Positions 1-12,045 of a stretch of DNA of 64,000 nucleotides are shown one piece after another. This stretch comes from Ananas comosus (taxonomy: Eukaryota > Streptophyta > Magnoliopsida > Poales > Bromeliaceae). Positions within the stretch are counted from its first letter, which is position 1; each line of letters begins with the position of its first letter. The translations under genes were made by a program, and so were the position numbers. The stretch lies in the NCBI RefSeq assembly GCF_001540865.1, contig NC_033637.1, forward strand, positions 7,409,439 to 7,473,438, given 5' to 3'. A model generated the notes under the pieces. The model did no database searches. It saw only the letters and a program-made list of their open reading frames with translations, and was not told the origin of the DNA.

Positions 1-1127
1 CAAGTCCCAACTAGAATGCTATGTTCTACATGCATGCATCCTACCACATAGGAGTCCAAAAATTCACTATACATAATGTATGCATGTTAAGCATTCTAAA
101 ATTCATATTAAATACATTTAACATGGAAATGCATGAGTTTCTACTTTACGAAACATATTTTGCCAAATATGAGCATTTCTCATATCATAGGCTAGATCAA
201 ACCCACCGAACCGTCGCGTGCTCCTTCGACTCGTCGAACGGAGTTATCCACGAGCCTCAAGATACCCTAAAAGTAATCAGCGAAGAGATACGAGGGCATT
301 ACGACCAACCATAATCTCAAACATTAACCTAGAAGCAAAAATGGCCAAAACTCACCTCAAGAGAAGAAATCTCTTCCAAAGCCCCAAAAAAGAGCTAAAA
401 CCCTTCCAATCCAAGCCCAAGGAAGGTTCTAATCCAATCAATCTAGCCTCAAAAGCCCTAAATCAACAAGCTCCAAAAATCAACCCTAATATCCAATCTA
501 GGGTTCCAAATGGTAAAACCTACCAAATCAAGGATCAAAGGGTAGAATCCAAGCACTAACCTCCCAAGATGCCTCCAAACAAGCTCCAAATCTTCTAGGG
601 TTAAAGATTGGCCCACCAACAAGCTCTACAAGCAAGCTCCAAGCCTTGCAAAGGTGGTAAAGAGAGAATGGGGTTGAGCTCCAAGCTCCCTCAAGCTAGC
701 TCCTCTTCTTCTTCTCCTCCTTCTTCTTCTTCTTCTCTCTCTAGAAAGTGTAGGGAGAGGGGAGAATGAGAAAATGAGAGAGGGAAGAGGAGGAAATGGC
801 TAATAAGCCCATCTAGTGTAACAAAATCTGGAGAGGCCCCTCAAAAAAATCAATATTGCATAAGCCCGGTCTGGGCAGTTTTCGCCCAGATGGACCGGTC
901 TCTCCCCAGCAGGGACCGGTCTCTCGCTGCGAATCCGAAAAACCAACGTTCGGGAACCGGTCTCTCCCCGCGCAGGACCGGTCTCTCACTGCGATGATGC
1001 GCTCGAGGACCGGTCTCGCCTTCCAGGGACCGGTGACCGGTTGCCTCAAGCTGCCTCAACACTGCTCACTCGGGAGACCGGTCTCTCCTTCCAGGGACCG
1101 GTCCCCGAGAGTAAAAACTCTCAGGAC
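1..1127 (-). repeat. Truncated Ty3/gypsy LTR fragment
   Basis: The first part (about 50-260) resembles the stretch around 7150-7320 inside the LTR of element A: the same run of small motifs ending in the words gtcaaacccacc or a close variant. It then passes into pyrimidine-rich sequence and a GC-rich block of ACCGGT palindromes at 866-1107, the same order as in the better preserved minus-oriented LTRs. The left end lies outside the window and the right end stops at an ambiguous base at 1128, so the LTR is incomplete. No conserved retroelement protein is encoded here. Orientation is inferred from the other LTRs. Confidence 0.55.
866..1107. promoter_or_regulatory. Cluster of ACCGGT palindromes in LTR U3
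   Basis: Nine copies of ACCGGT lie in about 220 bases, mostly as GGACCGGTCTC. Two extend to perfect 12-bp palindromes, GAGACCGGTCTC near 1074 and GGGACCGGTCCC near 1094. The block has the same place within the LTR as the GTACCGGTAC clusters in other LTRs here, so a promoter or enhancer role is inferred. Binding is not shown by sequence alone. Confidence 0.5.
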
Positions 1128-1128
1128 N

Positions 1129-3117
1129 GAACAGAAAAAGGGGGTGAAGAAAGCAAAGAGAAAGACAAGTTACTCACATCTGATTGTTTGGTCAGAGGCT
1201 AATTAGGAGGGGGAAAAAAGTGAAATAGTGAGATGATATTTGATACACTTTCCAAAATGTACATAAAGAAAGCTGTATGCCCCCTGGAAAAAGGTTTGTA
1301 CAGGAAGGGATGTGGATAAATTCCTAGCGAGGCTACCCATGGTGCTACTAGAGCTACTACTTGATATCAATCTGCTTGGACGGACTCGGATGCAGCGAAT
1401 CAAACTACAGGGCGATCGTCAGATGGTTGGCTCTTTATTCAGGTGCTCTTCTGTCTGAAGGTGGCTACTGCTTAGTTAGCTCCGTCTTGAGTTAGCTCTT
1501 GTGACGCTCTTGCTTCTTATAGCTAATCCTTCTAGGCAAGTTAGAAGAGAACAGTGCGACTACCAAAGCTAGGGAACTGCATGCCTATACTGCTTGACCT
1601 ACTTTATTGCTTTTCACCGCCTCTCTTTTGTTTAGCTCCTTTTAAAAACACTTTTCTTTGTAGCTCTGTCTCTTTCTAGCTCTACTACTGCTAGGGAAAG
1701 GAAGAGAGAACAGCTACAGCCCTACCAAAGCTGTGGAACTGCTCTCTGTCTGTGCACTGCTTTCAGTGTACTGCTCTATTGTTGGGTTAGGTAGGCTATG
1801 TCTTGAGTTGGCTTAGCTCGCTCTTCTAAATTAAAGCTATTCTTGTAGTTACCTCTTTCTTCTTGTAGCAAGGGACCTAAAGACGCGGCACTCAGCGATT
1901 TAAGGGCTTTACGGACAAGGCCCTACGCCTGCGAGGCTTAGCTACTCTTTGTGTCATGTGTGTACGTACCGCTTAAAAAGCAAAGCTCTGACGGTCTTGT
2001 CTTGCAGCTATCTCCTCTTCTTGCTCTTCTTCTTCAGTTCTTCTAGCTACTGAGGTGCACTCTTCTTCTTCAGTTGGGTTAGCTATTTTTTGCTCTGTAT
2101 TGAGTTAGCTCTGTAGTTCTGTCTTGCTTGAGTTGACTACCCCATCTATGCCTATGCAAGAGAGAAGAGAACAGCAACTACTGTGCTGTGCCCTACCTGA
2201 GAGACAACAGCTATGCCCTACCAAAACTAGAGAACTGCCTATACTACAGCTAGGAAAGTCAGAGAAGAAACTGGTAACTACATTCGGGAAGAAAGAACTC
2301 GCAAGGAAAGCTTAAAAGAAGAACAACTACTTGCGTCTTGTTGCTAATCGACAGCCAGATGAAGAAAAATAACTAGTTGAAGGGTAAGCTACTTGTGCTA
2401 GGAACTGTCGGTTATAAACCATATGAACATAAGAATAAAATTTTCTTCTGCACGAGCAAATAGGCACGCAAGTATTGGGCACCATCATTCCCCTCACATT
2501 ATTGCACTGGGGGATTGACAGATTCGTCTTCTTGTAATGTTAGTTGCGGAAAGGTCAAAAATAAATGTGCGCAGGACAACTTATTTATGTATGTGGCCCA
2601 TCTCGGCCTCTAAATCGTATGAATCCTCTTAATCGACTATAAATTTCAACTTTTTTTTTTTTTGAGAGAAAATTTCAACTATTAAGTACACTTCAGTTTT
2701 GTAGTTAAGAAGCTTATAAAAGTGTTAATTAATTCCTCGTAAAGTTTCAGTGCTGAAGTTATGAGAGGTACGTGTGAATGCTAGTTCTACAATAATTAAT
2801 GAATCAGATCTTTTAGGTTAATGTGGTAAGAGAGTTTATGCTAAATTTTTTTAAATACCAAAATACTTTGGATTCAATTCTTATGTACATTACATTGGGA
2901 ACTTGATTGATCGCTGTCATGCGCTAACAATATAGATACGCAAAAAATAAAAAAAATCAACTGGCCCTAAAAAAAAAAGTAAAAACAGAAAGAAGAGATT
3001 AATTAAGATTTATGTGCTTCGACAATTATATAATACATAGTAGATAGGAAAGAGATGTATTACAACTATATAAAAAAATAAAAGTACAAATATTTTAAGC
3101 CTTACGGTGAAATACAT
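1129..3117. other. No gene recognised; degenerate repeats, then AT-rich sequence
   Basis: From about 1400 to 2330 the sequence is rich in TAGCTC, TTCTTC and GTTAGCT words. It holds three loose copies of a motif of the form CTACCAAARCTRGRGAACTGC (near 1560, 1720 and 2217), so it appears built from a diverged internal repeat. Open frames here are short and match no family I know. From 2400 to 3117 the sequence is AT-rich with nothing recognisable. An organelle-derived insert is possible for the first half, but I cannot show it. Confidence 0.4.
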
Positions 3118-3965
3118 TCTTCTTTTACACCAACAATTAAGAACTTTAAGAAATAATCGAAAATAGGTTTTTGGCAAAACCTTAATTAGTTAGAAAAGAC
3201 CAAATAAAAAAACAAAATATTCTGACCAAAAGTATTTTATGCCTTTAGTTTAAATGATCCGAACCGTTGAGACTACCGGTCGAAAACCTGTACAAGGCTG
3301 CCGGCTTTGAAGTTTGAACTGCAGCATGCGTGCTGCCGTACACGAAGCCACCGGATGCCGTACGCTAGTTAGCTGCACCCACGAGCTTCTACAGTGCTGC
3401 CGTGTTGGCGACCCCGGCAGTATTAATTGCCCACCGGGCGACCGTACATGCATTTATTAATTAGAGAGCTCATTATATGTAGGCTTCTAGCAATCCTAAT
3501 GGCCACACCTAGCTATTAGGATTATGGTGCTCTTACGTAAGCACTCCACCTCCACAAATAGGAAACAACTACAATACTTGTTAAATTGAAACGGCAAAAA
3601 ATAAATTCAAAAAATAACTTAATGCAAAAAAAAAAGAAGAAGAAATGAGCACATCAATATTTATATGGTTCGGCTGATAACCTACGTCTATGGACAAAGA
3701 CGGAATAAATAATTTATTAATATTGAAAGGCGGAGTATAAAAAAGATCTCTCTTAAATTAAGATTCCAAATAAAATATTTGATTGACGCGCATATGCATA
3801 TAGCATCTCCAATTAGCACGTCCAAATAATGAGATCCTTCAGCTCGGCTCACCATATACAAGGTACGGCACCTTCGTTGACATAATTAATTGAGCATCAA
3901 ATAAGTCTCCTCAGCCGAGCACCAACTGCATCGAAACACCAACAGCACCGAACTCTAATTAATTA
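3118..3965 (-). repeat. Diverged LTR-like repeat (copy 1)
   Basis: Positions 3118-3500 align by eye with 22684-23175 plus 24534-24720, including shared words such as ggcaaaaccttaatt/cgcaaaaccttggtt and a block containing the words gagcttct and gtacat. The stretch 3590-3960 contains an atttatatggttcggc word seen in copia LTR ends. The copy at 22.7 kb lies beside a minus-strand copia gag, which suggests this is LTR sequence of that copia family. Boundaries are not defined. Confidence 0.4.
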
Positions 3966-3970
3966 GAGGA

Positions 3971-5470
3971 TTGCTTGGCCTTCAAATTCCAGCACCTCAA
4001 TGCTCTCCTCTATATATAATATATATTAGAGCCTTAATTGGAGTTGGCTGTAGGTGGGTCTTTAAAAAAAAGGACGGAATTTTCGGCGTGAAAGATACAA
4101 GATATAAAGCTCGTTTAGTTGCTAAGAATTACAGTCAGATAGTAGGTGTTGACTTTAATGATATTTTCTCACCCATCGTGAAGCATACTTCTATTCATAT
4201 TCTTTTATCGTTAGTAATCATGAATGGCCTGTATCTTGAGTAGCTTGATGTTAAGACAGCTTTTCTGCATGGAGAACTTGAGGAGCAAATTTATATGAAA
4301 CAGCCAGAGGGATTCATTGTTGAAGGGAAGGAAGACCATGTTTGCCTGTTAAAAAAATCGCTTTATGGCTTAAAACAGTCTCCTCGATAATGGTACAAGC
4401 GGTTCGACTTCTTCATGACAGGTCACGGATACTCCAGAAGCAAGCGTGATAGTTGCGTGTAGTTCAGAAAACTTGATAATGGATCTTTTATATATTTGTT
4501 GCTCTATATCGATGATATGTTAATTGATTCCAGCGACATAATTGAGATAAATAAATTGAAGGCTTTACTTAAGGGTGAGTTTGAGATGAAAGATTTAGGT
4601 GCTGCTAAGAAAATCCTTGGTATGAAAATTAAGAGGGACAATAAGTCAAGACTACTGCATTTGACACAGGAGAAATACATAGAGAAGATTTTAAAGCGTT
4701 TCGGGATGACAGGCGCAAAACCAGTGAGCACTCCTTTTGCGGCGCATTTCAGACTTTCCGCCGAGGTATCACCGCAGTCCGATGATGAGCGGGAGTACAT
4801 GTCACATGTTCCCTATTCTAGTGCTGTCGGGAGCATCATGTACGCCATGGTTTGCACACGGCCGGACATCTCCTACGCAGTGAGTATGGTTAGCAGATAT
4901 ATGACCAATCCTGGTAAGGCTCATTGGCAAGCTGTTAAGTGAATTTTGAGATACTTACGAGGTACCACTAGTACTTGTTTGGAGTTTGGGAGGTGTAAGG
5001 ATGGTGTGGTTGGATATGTTGATTCAGATTTTGCAGGTGATTTGGACAGGAGGAGATCACTTTCAGGTTATGTATTCTCTGTTGGCTGATGTGCAGTTAG
5101 TTGGAAAAGTTCATTACAACCTATTATCGTCTTGTCTACAACGGAGGCGGAATATATTGCTATGACAAAGGGTGTGAAGGAAGCTATGTGGCTGAGAGGT
5201 TTATTTGGAGAGCTTACTCCTTGTTGGGATCCGACGATTGTTTATTCAGACAGTCAAAGTGCTATTCATTTGTCGAAAGATTAGATGTTTCATGAGAGAA
5301 CAAAGCACATCGATGTAAAGTTTTACTTTGTTCGGGATGTGATTGGGAAACACACGGTGACTGTTAAGAAAATTGGTACTGAGGACAATCCAACGGATAT
5401 GCTTACTAAGTTTCTTACTATTGCCAAGTTTAAGCATTGTTTGGACTTGGTGGCAGTTAGCAGCATTTGA
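3971..5470 (+). pseudogene. Ty1/copia pol remnant (reverse transcriptase and RNase H)
   Basis: This is the 3' half of a copia polyprotein; clear homology starts near 4045 at the words CRWVFKKK. It shows [20 protein letters not shown], the catalytic YIDDML near 4505, the PVSTPF region, TRPDISYAV, and the RNase H segments YVDSDFAGD and STTEAEYIA. It ends in TKHIDVKF and a stop after position 5470. The whole stretch stays in one frame but is broken by six stops at 4241, 4388, 4460, 4940, 5087 and 5282. gag, protease and integrase are absent, so the element is truncated at its 5' end. A polypurine tract and an LTR-like sequence follow in the expected place. It cannot be functional. Confidence 0.9.
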
Positions 5471-5590
5471 GGCCCTATGGGGCGTTTGGAGAAGATGGGG
5501 CACGGAGCGTTAAGGAGCATTGAGGCGAATTAAATTCAATATGGAGTTTTGAGGTGATCATGATATACCGGCTAAACTACAAATTAAACC

Positions 5591-5601
5591 AAGGTGGAGA
5601 T
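5591..5601 (+). other. Polypurine tract of the copia remnant
   Basis: AAGGTGGAGAT lies about 120 bases after the pol stop and directly abuts a TGTTATAAT sequence. This is the usual copia arrangement for plus-strand priming next to the 3' LTR, and it marks 5602 as the LTR start. Confidence 0.75.
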
Positions 5602-5931
5602 TGTTATAATTTGGTTTAGATTTGAAGTTACCTAAATTGAAATTATATTCTAATTATGATAAGATAAGATTTAAATTGGAAATATATGGAGCAAAGTTGA
5701 GTTGAAATATATTAGAATTGAGATCCGGTATATATACTGAATTGGCAACCTGCCATTGGTCCCGGCAATGACTTAAATTAATATTGCCGAGACCAATGGC
5801 AGGTTGTCAACTCAGTATATATACAGGATCTCAATTTTAATCTATTTCAACTCAACTTTGCTTCATATATTTTCAATTTAAATCTTATCTTATCATAATT
5901 AGAATATAATTTCAATTTAGGTAACTACAAA
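5602..5931 (+). repeat. Palindromic LTR-like sequence, left part
   Basis: The sequence starts with TG right after a polypurine tract, as a copia 3' LTR should. About 168 bases in, it turns back on itself: the arm from 5602 to about 5770 is repeated inverted from about 5784 to 5931. The last 19 bases of the right arm lie at 17515-17533 after the inserted element A. I count about ten differences between the arms, and the loop is only some 13 bases. Rejoined, the sequence would be 349 bases and run from TGTTATAAT to ATTATAACA. It may be an LTR that is a hairpin, an LTR joined to its own inverted copy, or a foldback element. Confidence 0.75.
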
Positions 5932-8354
5932 TGTTACGCCCCGGGGCCCAGCGGAAGCCCGCCCAGTGCGTGTCCAGACCCGCCGTATGCCTACAACATA
6001 CAAGGCGTCTACAACGAGAAGATAATTAAAGCAACAATAAACAAGCATCTAGGAGTATCAGAGTATGATTGCAACTAAGTTCTAATGACAAGTAGAATAT
6101 AAACGATCTAAACAACTATCATAATGCACAAGTAGATATATCATAATATCTCAAATACAAGTGTTAGATATACAAAAATGGTGGTCTATAAACATAGGGT
6201 ACAAAAACTCTCGCTCTCTATATCAAGTACAAAATAAAGAGATGACCACCTAGAACTCCTCGTTATTTAGCTAGATGCGATCCCTTTTTCGCGATCCCGA
6301 GCTTCTCCCGGCGTGGATGGCTCTGTAACAAAAACATCAATATAAAGGGCGTGAGAACTATTAATCAATAGTTCCCAGTAGGTAAGCCGCTGACATTAGC
6401 GAAATACACCACTAGGTTATGGAGTCATAAGTAGTATGATCTAACATTTGAATGAAATAAACAACATGTATAATAAGCATGGATTAAAGCTCACTAAACT
6501 ACTATACCTCTACTTAGCATGAGTTTCCATTTTATAAGTGCTATTCTAACATGAATGAGCATCTATATAAATAGCATGATGTCCGCAAGTACAACTAGCA
6601 GAATGTCAACATTTACAAATAGTTTAATGTCCATATTGCATTTTAGCTCCACATTATTCCAATCATATAGGACCTACACAAGGTAGTCCGGCTTGCGCCG
6701 TACCTAATGGCCCCGTGGTAGTCAACATTTCCACCCTAGAAATGAGCATCCCCCACGGCATTCCATTTCGGCGCCCAATCCTGCGCAGGCGAGCTTATGT
6801 CGTGATGGCTATTTTCGGAGTGCCGGCTTTTGGGGAGCTACCCTCACAAGCATGTGCGAATGAGCACAATGGCAAGCTAAGCGTAATTATCCGTCTCAAG
6901 TCCAATGTTATCATGTCTAAAATATGGTATAAAAGTTAGTGACCCAATGGCCTATCACTATGTCACCATGTAGGAGTTTAACAATTTACTAAGTTAAATG
7001 CCGCTTTATGACATTTTGTCCACTATATTAAACATGAGTTCTATGTTCAAGAGCATGTTCTTCTTGTCATTTTCATTACATGAAACATGATTCCAATCCA
7101 CATAAGAGAATGCCATTCATATGCATGATTACTATGTACTAGTCTCTCTATTACATAGAGGTAAAATTTCACTATACATAACATATGTATTTTAAGCATT
7201 CTAAAATTCACAAATGCTCTATCTAGTATGAATATGCATGATTTTTTATTTTATAATAAAAAAATAACATAGGGGGAGTTCACCGATTTCGGTGAGGTCA
7301 AACCCACCAAGAACTCCTCGGATCCCCTTTGTTTGCGCTAACGAAAATATCCACAAGTCTCCTATCTCCCTAGAGATAATTTTAAGAGAGTTAGATGAAA
7401 TGAACGAACACCCCAAGAGTCTATCTTTTACCAACCCAAGAAAAGGGCAAAACTCACCTAAATGTTAGAAAAACCCTCTCAAATCCAAATAGAAGGTAGA
7501 GCACTTCTAATCCAACCTAAAGAAAGGTTCTATACCTATCAATTAAGTCCCAAAAGCCACAAATCAAAAACTCCAAAATAAAACCCTAGATTCCACATTC
7601 TAGATTTTAATCTCAAAAACTCAAGCAAAACCACAATCACAAGTGGTAGAGAGGTTACTAACCTCTCTAGAAGCTCCAAACAAAACTTGAAACGGGTTAG
7701 GGTTGAAGATCTCTCATCCAACGAGCTCCTAACCAAGCTCCAAAGCTTCTCCCATGGAGGAAAGGTCACCAAAATGTAAATGGAGCAAAAAGGAGAGATC
7801 AATCTCCAAAATCCTAAGCAAAAAGATAGGGAAAACAAGGAAAAATGGGAGAGGAACCCTACCTCTCATCTTCTCTGGTTGCAGTATAAAATACCCCAGC
7901 CAAAAGGTATGAGGTATTTATAATGTTGCAACAATTACAAAGAGAACCCTAAAAAATTAGCAGTCTGCGGACTGTACTGCGTACTGGTACGTGGGCTGGG
8001 GTATCGGTACCAGGCCGTAGCACGCGCAAACCCGAGCCTCAAGTAATGAGCAGACGCACAGGGTACCGGTACTCCCCCGATGCCGTACTGGTACCCGGTT
8101 CAATCCCGGTAATCTACCGATGCAGTACCGGTACTCTGCTGATGCAGTACCGGTACTCTGCCCTGCCGAGTCCAACCCGAGAGCAGCCCAAATCCTTCAT
8201 TTTAGAGCTTTTGGTGCTAAGTTTTCAACATCGCTTCTCGGGAAGCGAGTCATAGGTCGGAACACAGTCAACGACCATACAGAAAACCCCAAAAGGCTCA
8301 GATCACCAATCAAACACTTGAACCTTGTAATTTGCTAAAGTTCAGTGTGTTACA
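5932..8354 (-). repeat. Element A 3' LTR
   Basis: A 2423-base LTR running from TGTTACGCC to GTGTTACA on the plus strand. It matches the other LTR through its length except for the MITE there. On the minus strand a TATAAATA box lies at 7915-7922, with GTACCGGTAC palindromes at 8063, 8125 and 8147 upstream of it, so the U3 promoter is at the high-coordinate end. Confidence 0.92.
8063..8156. promoter_or_regulatory. GTACCGGTAC palindrome cluster, element A 3' LTR
   Basis: Exact GTACCGGTAC at 8063-8072, 8125-8134 and 8147-8156, with degenerate copies between (for example GTACTGGTAC near 8085). The cluster lies about 140-240 bases upstream of the minus-strand TATA box at 7915-7922. Confidence 0.7.
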
Positions 8355-8366
8355 TTCTCCCCTCCT
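8355..8366 (-). other. Element A polypurine tract
   Basis: Read on the minus strand this is AGGAGGGGAGAA, ending exactly where the 3' LTR begins with TGTAACAC. It is the expected site for plus-strand DNA priming. Confidence 0.85.
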
Positions 8367-10813
8367 AAAAAGGAGTTTCGTTCGTGAAACTAGAAAGCAA
8401 GTTACCTCAAGACTCTATCTGAAAAAGATGGGGATAGCGCTCCTGCAGTGCGCTCTCCAACTCCCATGTGGCCTCGCGTTCATCATGATTGCTCCAAAGA
8501 ACCTTCATATAAGATAAATCCTGATTCCGAAGCTTCTTCACCTCGCGGGCCAAAATCCTCACTGGTTGCTCTTTAAAGCTCAAGTCATTGCTTAGCTCCA
8601 ATGGTATAACATCCAAAACGTGAGCTGGATCGAAGATGTACTTCCGAAGGACCGATACATGAAAGACATTGTGTACTCCCGATAGGTTTGGTGGTAGAGC
8701 AAGTGGATACGCTACCGGGCCTACACGCTCCAGAATCTCATAAGGTCCAATAAACCGGGGGCTCAACTTACCCTGAATGCCAAATCTTCTAATCCCTTTA
8801 GTTGGCGAGACTTTCAAGAAACATGATCACCAACCTGGAATTCCAAGTCTCGTCGACGCTTATCAGCGTAGCTCCTTTGTTGGCTTTGAGCTGTCAACAA
8901 ACTCTCCTGAGCAATGCGAATTTTATTCTCTACTTCCTGGAGCATATCAGGGCCTAAAGCCAATCTTTCACAAACTTCACTCCAATGAAGTGGCGATCTA
9001 CATTTCCGTCCGTAAAGTGCCTCGAATGGTGCCATCTTGATGCTTCCTTGATAACTATTGTTATAAGTAAACTCTGCCATCGGTAAGTGCTGTGACCATC
9101 CTCTCCGCAAGTCTATCACGCATGCTCAAAGCATATCCTCTATAATCTGAATAGTATGCTCAGATTGCCCATCACTCTGAGGGTGGAAAGTAATGCTGAA
9201 ATCCAAACGGGTGCCCTACGCATCCTGCAGACTCCTCCAAAAATGAGATACAAACCTGAGATCTCGATCAGACACTATAGAATTAGGCACCCCGTGCAGT
9301 CGCACAATCTCATCAAGATAAACCTGTGCAAGTCTCTCACCTGTCCAAGTCATGCGGATAGGTACAAAATGAGCCGGTTTTGTCAACCTATCCACGATCA
9401 CCCAAATAGCATCATGCCCAACCTGAGAGCGGGGCAAACCCATAACGAAGTCCATGGTGATCTTTTCCCACTCCGACAAGGGAATAGGTAAACGAAGAAG
9501 TTTTCCCGTGGGTAGTCAGTGCTTAGCTTTTACTTGTTGACAAGTTAAACATCGAGCTATAAACTTGTCAACGTCCTTTTCCATTCCGGCCACCAATACA
9601 ATAATTTCAAGTCCTTGTACATCTTGGTGCCTCCCGGATGTAGAGCATAGGGTGCACGGTGCGCTTCACCTCTTTAATTATCGATTCCGCCGGTACACAA
9701 ATCCGCCCTCGGAAACGTAACAACCCCTGATCATCTATAAGGAAATCACTGGTGTAACCTTCAATCATTTTAGCTCAAATCTTTTGTAACTCCACATCGT
9801 GAACTTGTTTTTCTTTAATCCTTTCCAATAAAGTAGGTTGCACCACCAATGCCATCAATCTTAAGGGTGTATAAGGAGCCACCACCTCCAACTCCAATCG
9901 TTTCATCTGCTCAATCAACGGCGGTAGAGTGACTACAAGCATCGCTAAGTTTTCCGTTGTTTTTCGATTTAGCGTATCCGCCGTCACGTTAGCCTTGCCC
10001 GGATGGTAAAGAATCGTCAGATCATAATCTTTAAGTAGCTCCAACCATCTGCGCTGTCTCAAGTTCAACTCCTTCTGAGTGAATAAATATTTTAAGCTCT
10101 TATGAGCCGTGTACACTTCACACCGCTAGCCATAGAGATAGTGACGCAATAGCTCTAATGCAAAGACTACGGCAGCCAACTCCAAATCATGTGTTGGATA
10201 GTTTCTTTCATATTCCTTCAATTGGCGAGAGACGTACGCGATCACCTTTCCATCCTGCATTAAGACACATCTCAATCCATTAAAGAAAGTATCGCTATAA
10301 ATCACATACCCTACTCCAGCTACTGGTAAGATCAAGATCGGGGCGGTCGTCAATCTTTCCTTCAACTCTTGGAAGTTCCTCTCGCACGCATCATTCCAAA
10401 TGAACTTAGTGCCTTTGTGCGTGATCCGCGTGAGGGGAGTAGACAGCTTAGCAAATCCCTCAACAAATCTCCGGTAGTAGCTGGCCAACCCAAGGAAACT
10501 CCGGATCTTTGTGACGCTCGTCGGTCTAGGCCAATCCTTGATTGCTTCAATCTTTCTAGGATCCACGGTTATATCCAATCCCGAAATCAAATGTCCCAAA
10601 AAGGCCACCTCTCGAAGCCAAAATTCACCTTTTTTCAACTTGGCATAAAGCTTCTTTTTTCGAAGAACTTGAAATACAAGTCTTAATTGTTCCTCGTGAT
10701 CCTTGTCACTTCAGGAATAAACCACGATGTCATCGATGAACACCACGACGAACCTTTCTAGATAAGGCTTGAAAACATGGTTCATTAAATCCATAAAAGC
10801 TGCAGGGGCATTA

Positions 10814-12045
10814 GTAAGTGTTAGGTCCTATGTGTTGGCAAGTTTCGTGGGTCGAGTCGGAGTCTTGAAGAGGTTCGGAGTGGAGTATTGAAGATCGAAG
10901 AATCCAAGACTTCGAAGAATCGGAAAGGACGCAAAACACGTAAAACATGAATCACGATACTTATGTAAGCTTTAAATCTTGTTTATGGTGATTCATACTT
11001 AATTATAGATCTTAGAATCATGTTTTCAAGTTGTAATTGATTAGAAAGTGTCTAAAAGCTTGTAAAATCCAAAACAATGCATTTTCAGCAAAAATTGCAT
11101 TGTTGTACCGGTACAAGGGTTTTCTGTCCAAGGTACAGCCATCATCGTTTGCGCAGGAAGTTTGATGGTTGTTCCGGTACAAGCTTCATGCTGTACCGGT
11201 ACAAGCCCTGTTCCGGAACAAGCTGAAGCTATCCAGGGTACAGGAGCTTCGCAGAAAAATCTTCCGTCATGGTGTACCCTGGACAACATTCCTTGTTCCG
11301 GTACAAGGTGCTGTTTTTGGAAAGAAACTTTCTAATTCGACTCCAATTGATTCTAAAGTCTATAAATAAGCTATTGGGGTTCTCTAACACATCAAGCATC
11401 ATAAGAATACATGTTTGAGAAACCCTAGAGGCTCGGATTTCATTCTAAACCTATTTTCTACAAATTAGCCTCTTTAGATCAAATCGAGATATCGTTTCGC
11501 ATTCTCTATATGTCGATTTGATCTCCGCTTCGCTTGGAGTTCTATTCCCTGGTTTTCTACGATACTCCAAAGCGAAGGATCACCATATTCATGATATTCT
11601 TCATGGTGGCGTCGTGGATTCGGCGTATTTGACGGCGGTTCGTGGATTCGGATCGTGGGCTCGTGGATTCGAGTGGCGTCGTGGATTCGGCGTGATTGAA
11701 GCTTCGTGGATTCGAAGTGGAGGCGTTCGTGGACTCGGACGTGAGGGCGTGGACAACCCGGAGGGTAGCGCGAAGATTCATAGGAGGTTAAGAGAGGTTG
11801 AGTCCGTGGAGTCGGTAATCACCTTGTAATCTTTTCTCTTAGTGAATTGACTTTTCGCGTGTTGGTCCCGTGGGTTTTTCTCCAAGTTGGAGTTTTCCCA
11901 CGTAAATCTCGGTGTGCTTTTTATTTTCCGCATTTATTTTTATTGCATTGAGATTTGTGGTTTTTGGCTGTTCACCTATTCACCCCCCTCTAGGTGATAG
12001 ATACAATCTAGATAGATGCTTGGGCTCCTCAAAACTTTCAGTAAG
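10814..12045 (+). mobile_element. Solo LTR in element A reverse transcriptase (copia-type)
   Basis: A 1222-base TG...CA sequence at 10819-12040 sits between two GTAAG repeats (10814-10818 and 12041-12045) that duplicate the reverse transcriptase target; the same pol site in element B is uninterrupted. It encodes no retroelement protein. On the plus strand TATAAATA lies at 11361-11368. Near the 3' end is the word TATTCACCCCCCTCTAG, common near the LTR/leader junction of plant copia elements, which is why I call it copia-type and plus-oriented. GTACCGGTAC palindromes and variants lie at 11105-11305, upstream of the TATA box. A single LTR with a target duplication implies LTR-LTR recombination removed the interior. 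Confidence 0.88.
11105..11305. promoter_or_regulatory. GTACCGGTAC-type palindromes in the copia-type solo LTR
   Basis: Exact GTACCGGTAC at 11105-11114 and 11193-11202, with variants GTTCCGGTAC near 11170 and 11293 and the palindrome GTTCCGGAAC near 11210. Many copies are followed by AAG. The cluster lies about 60-255 bases upstream of TATAAATA at 11361. Confidence 0.7.

Noticed and set aside
850..1206. Overlapping open frames on both strands of the ACCGGT block
   Set aside because: They arise from GC-rich repeated palindromes and match no protein family.
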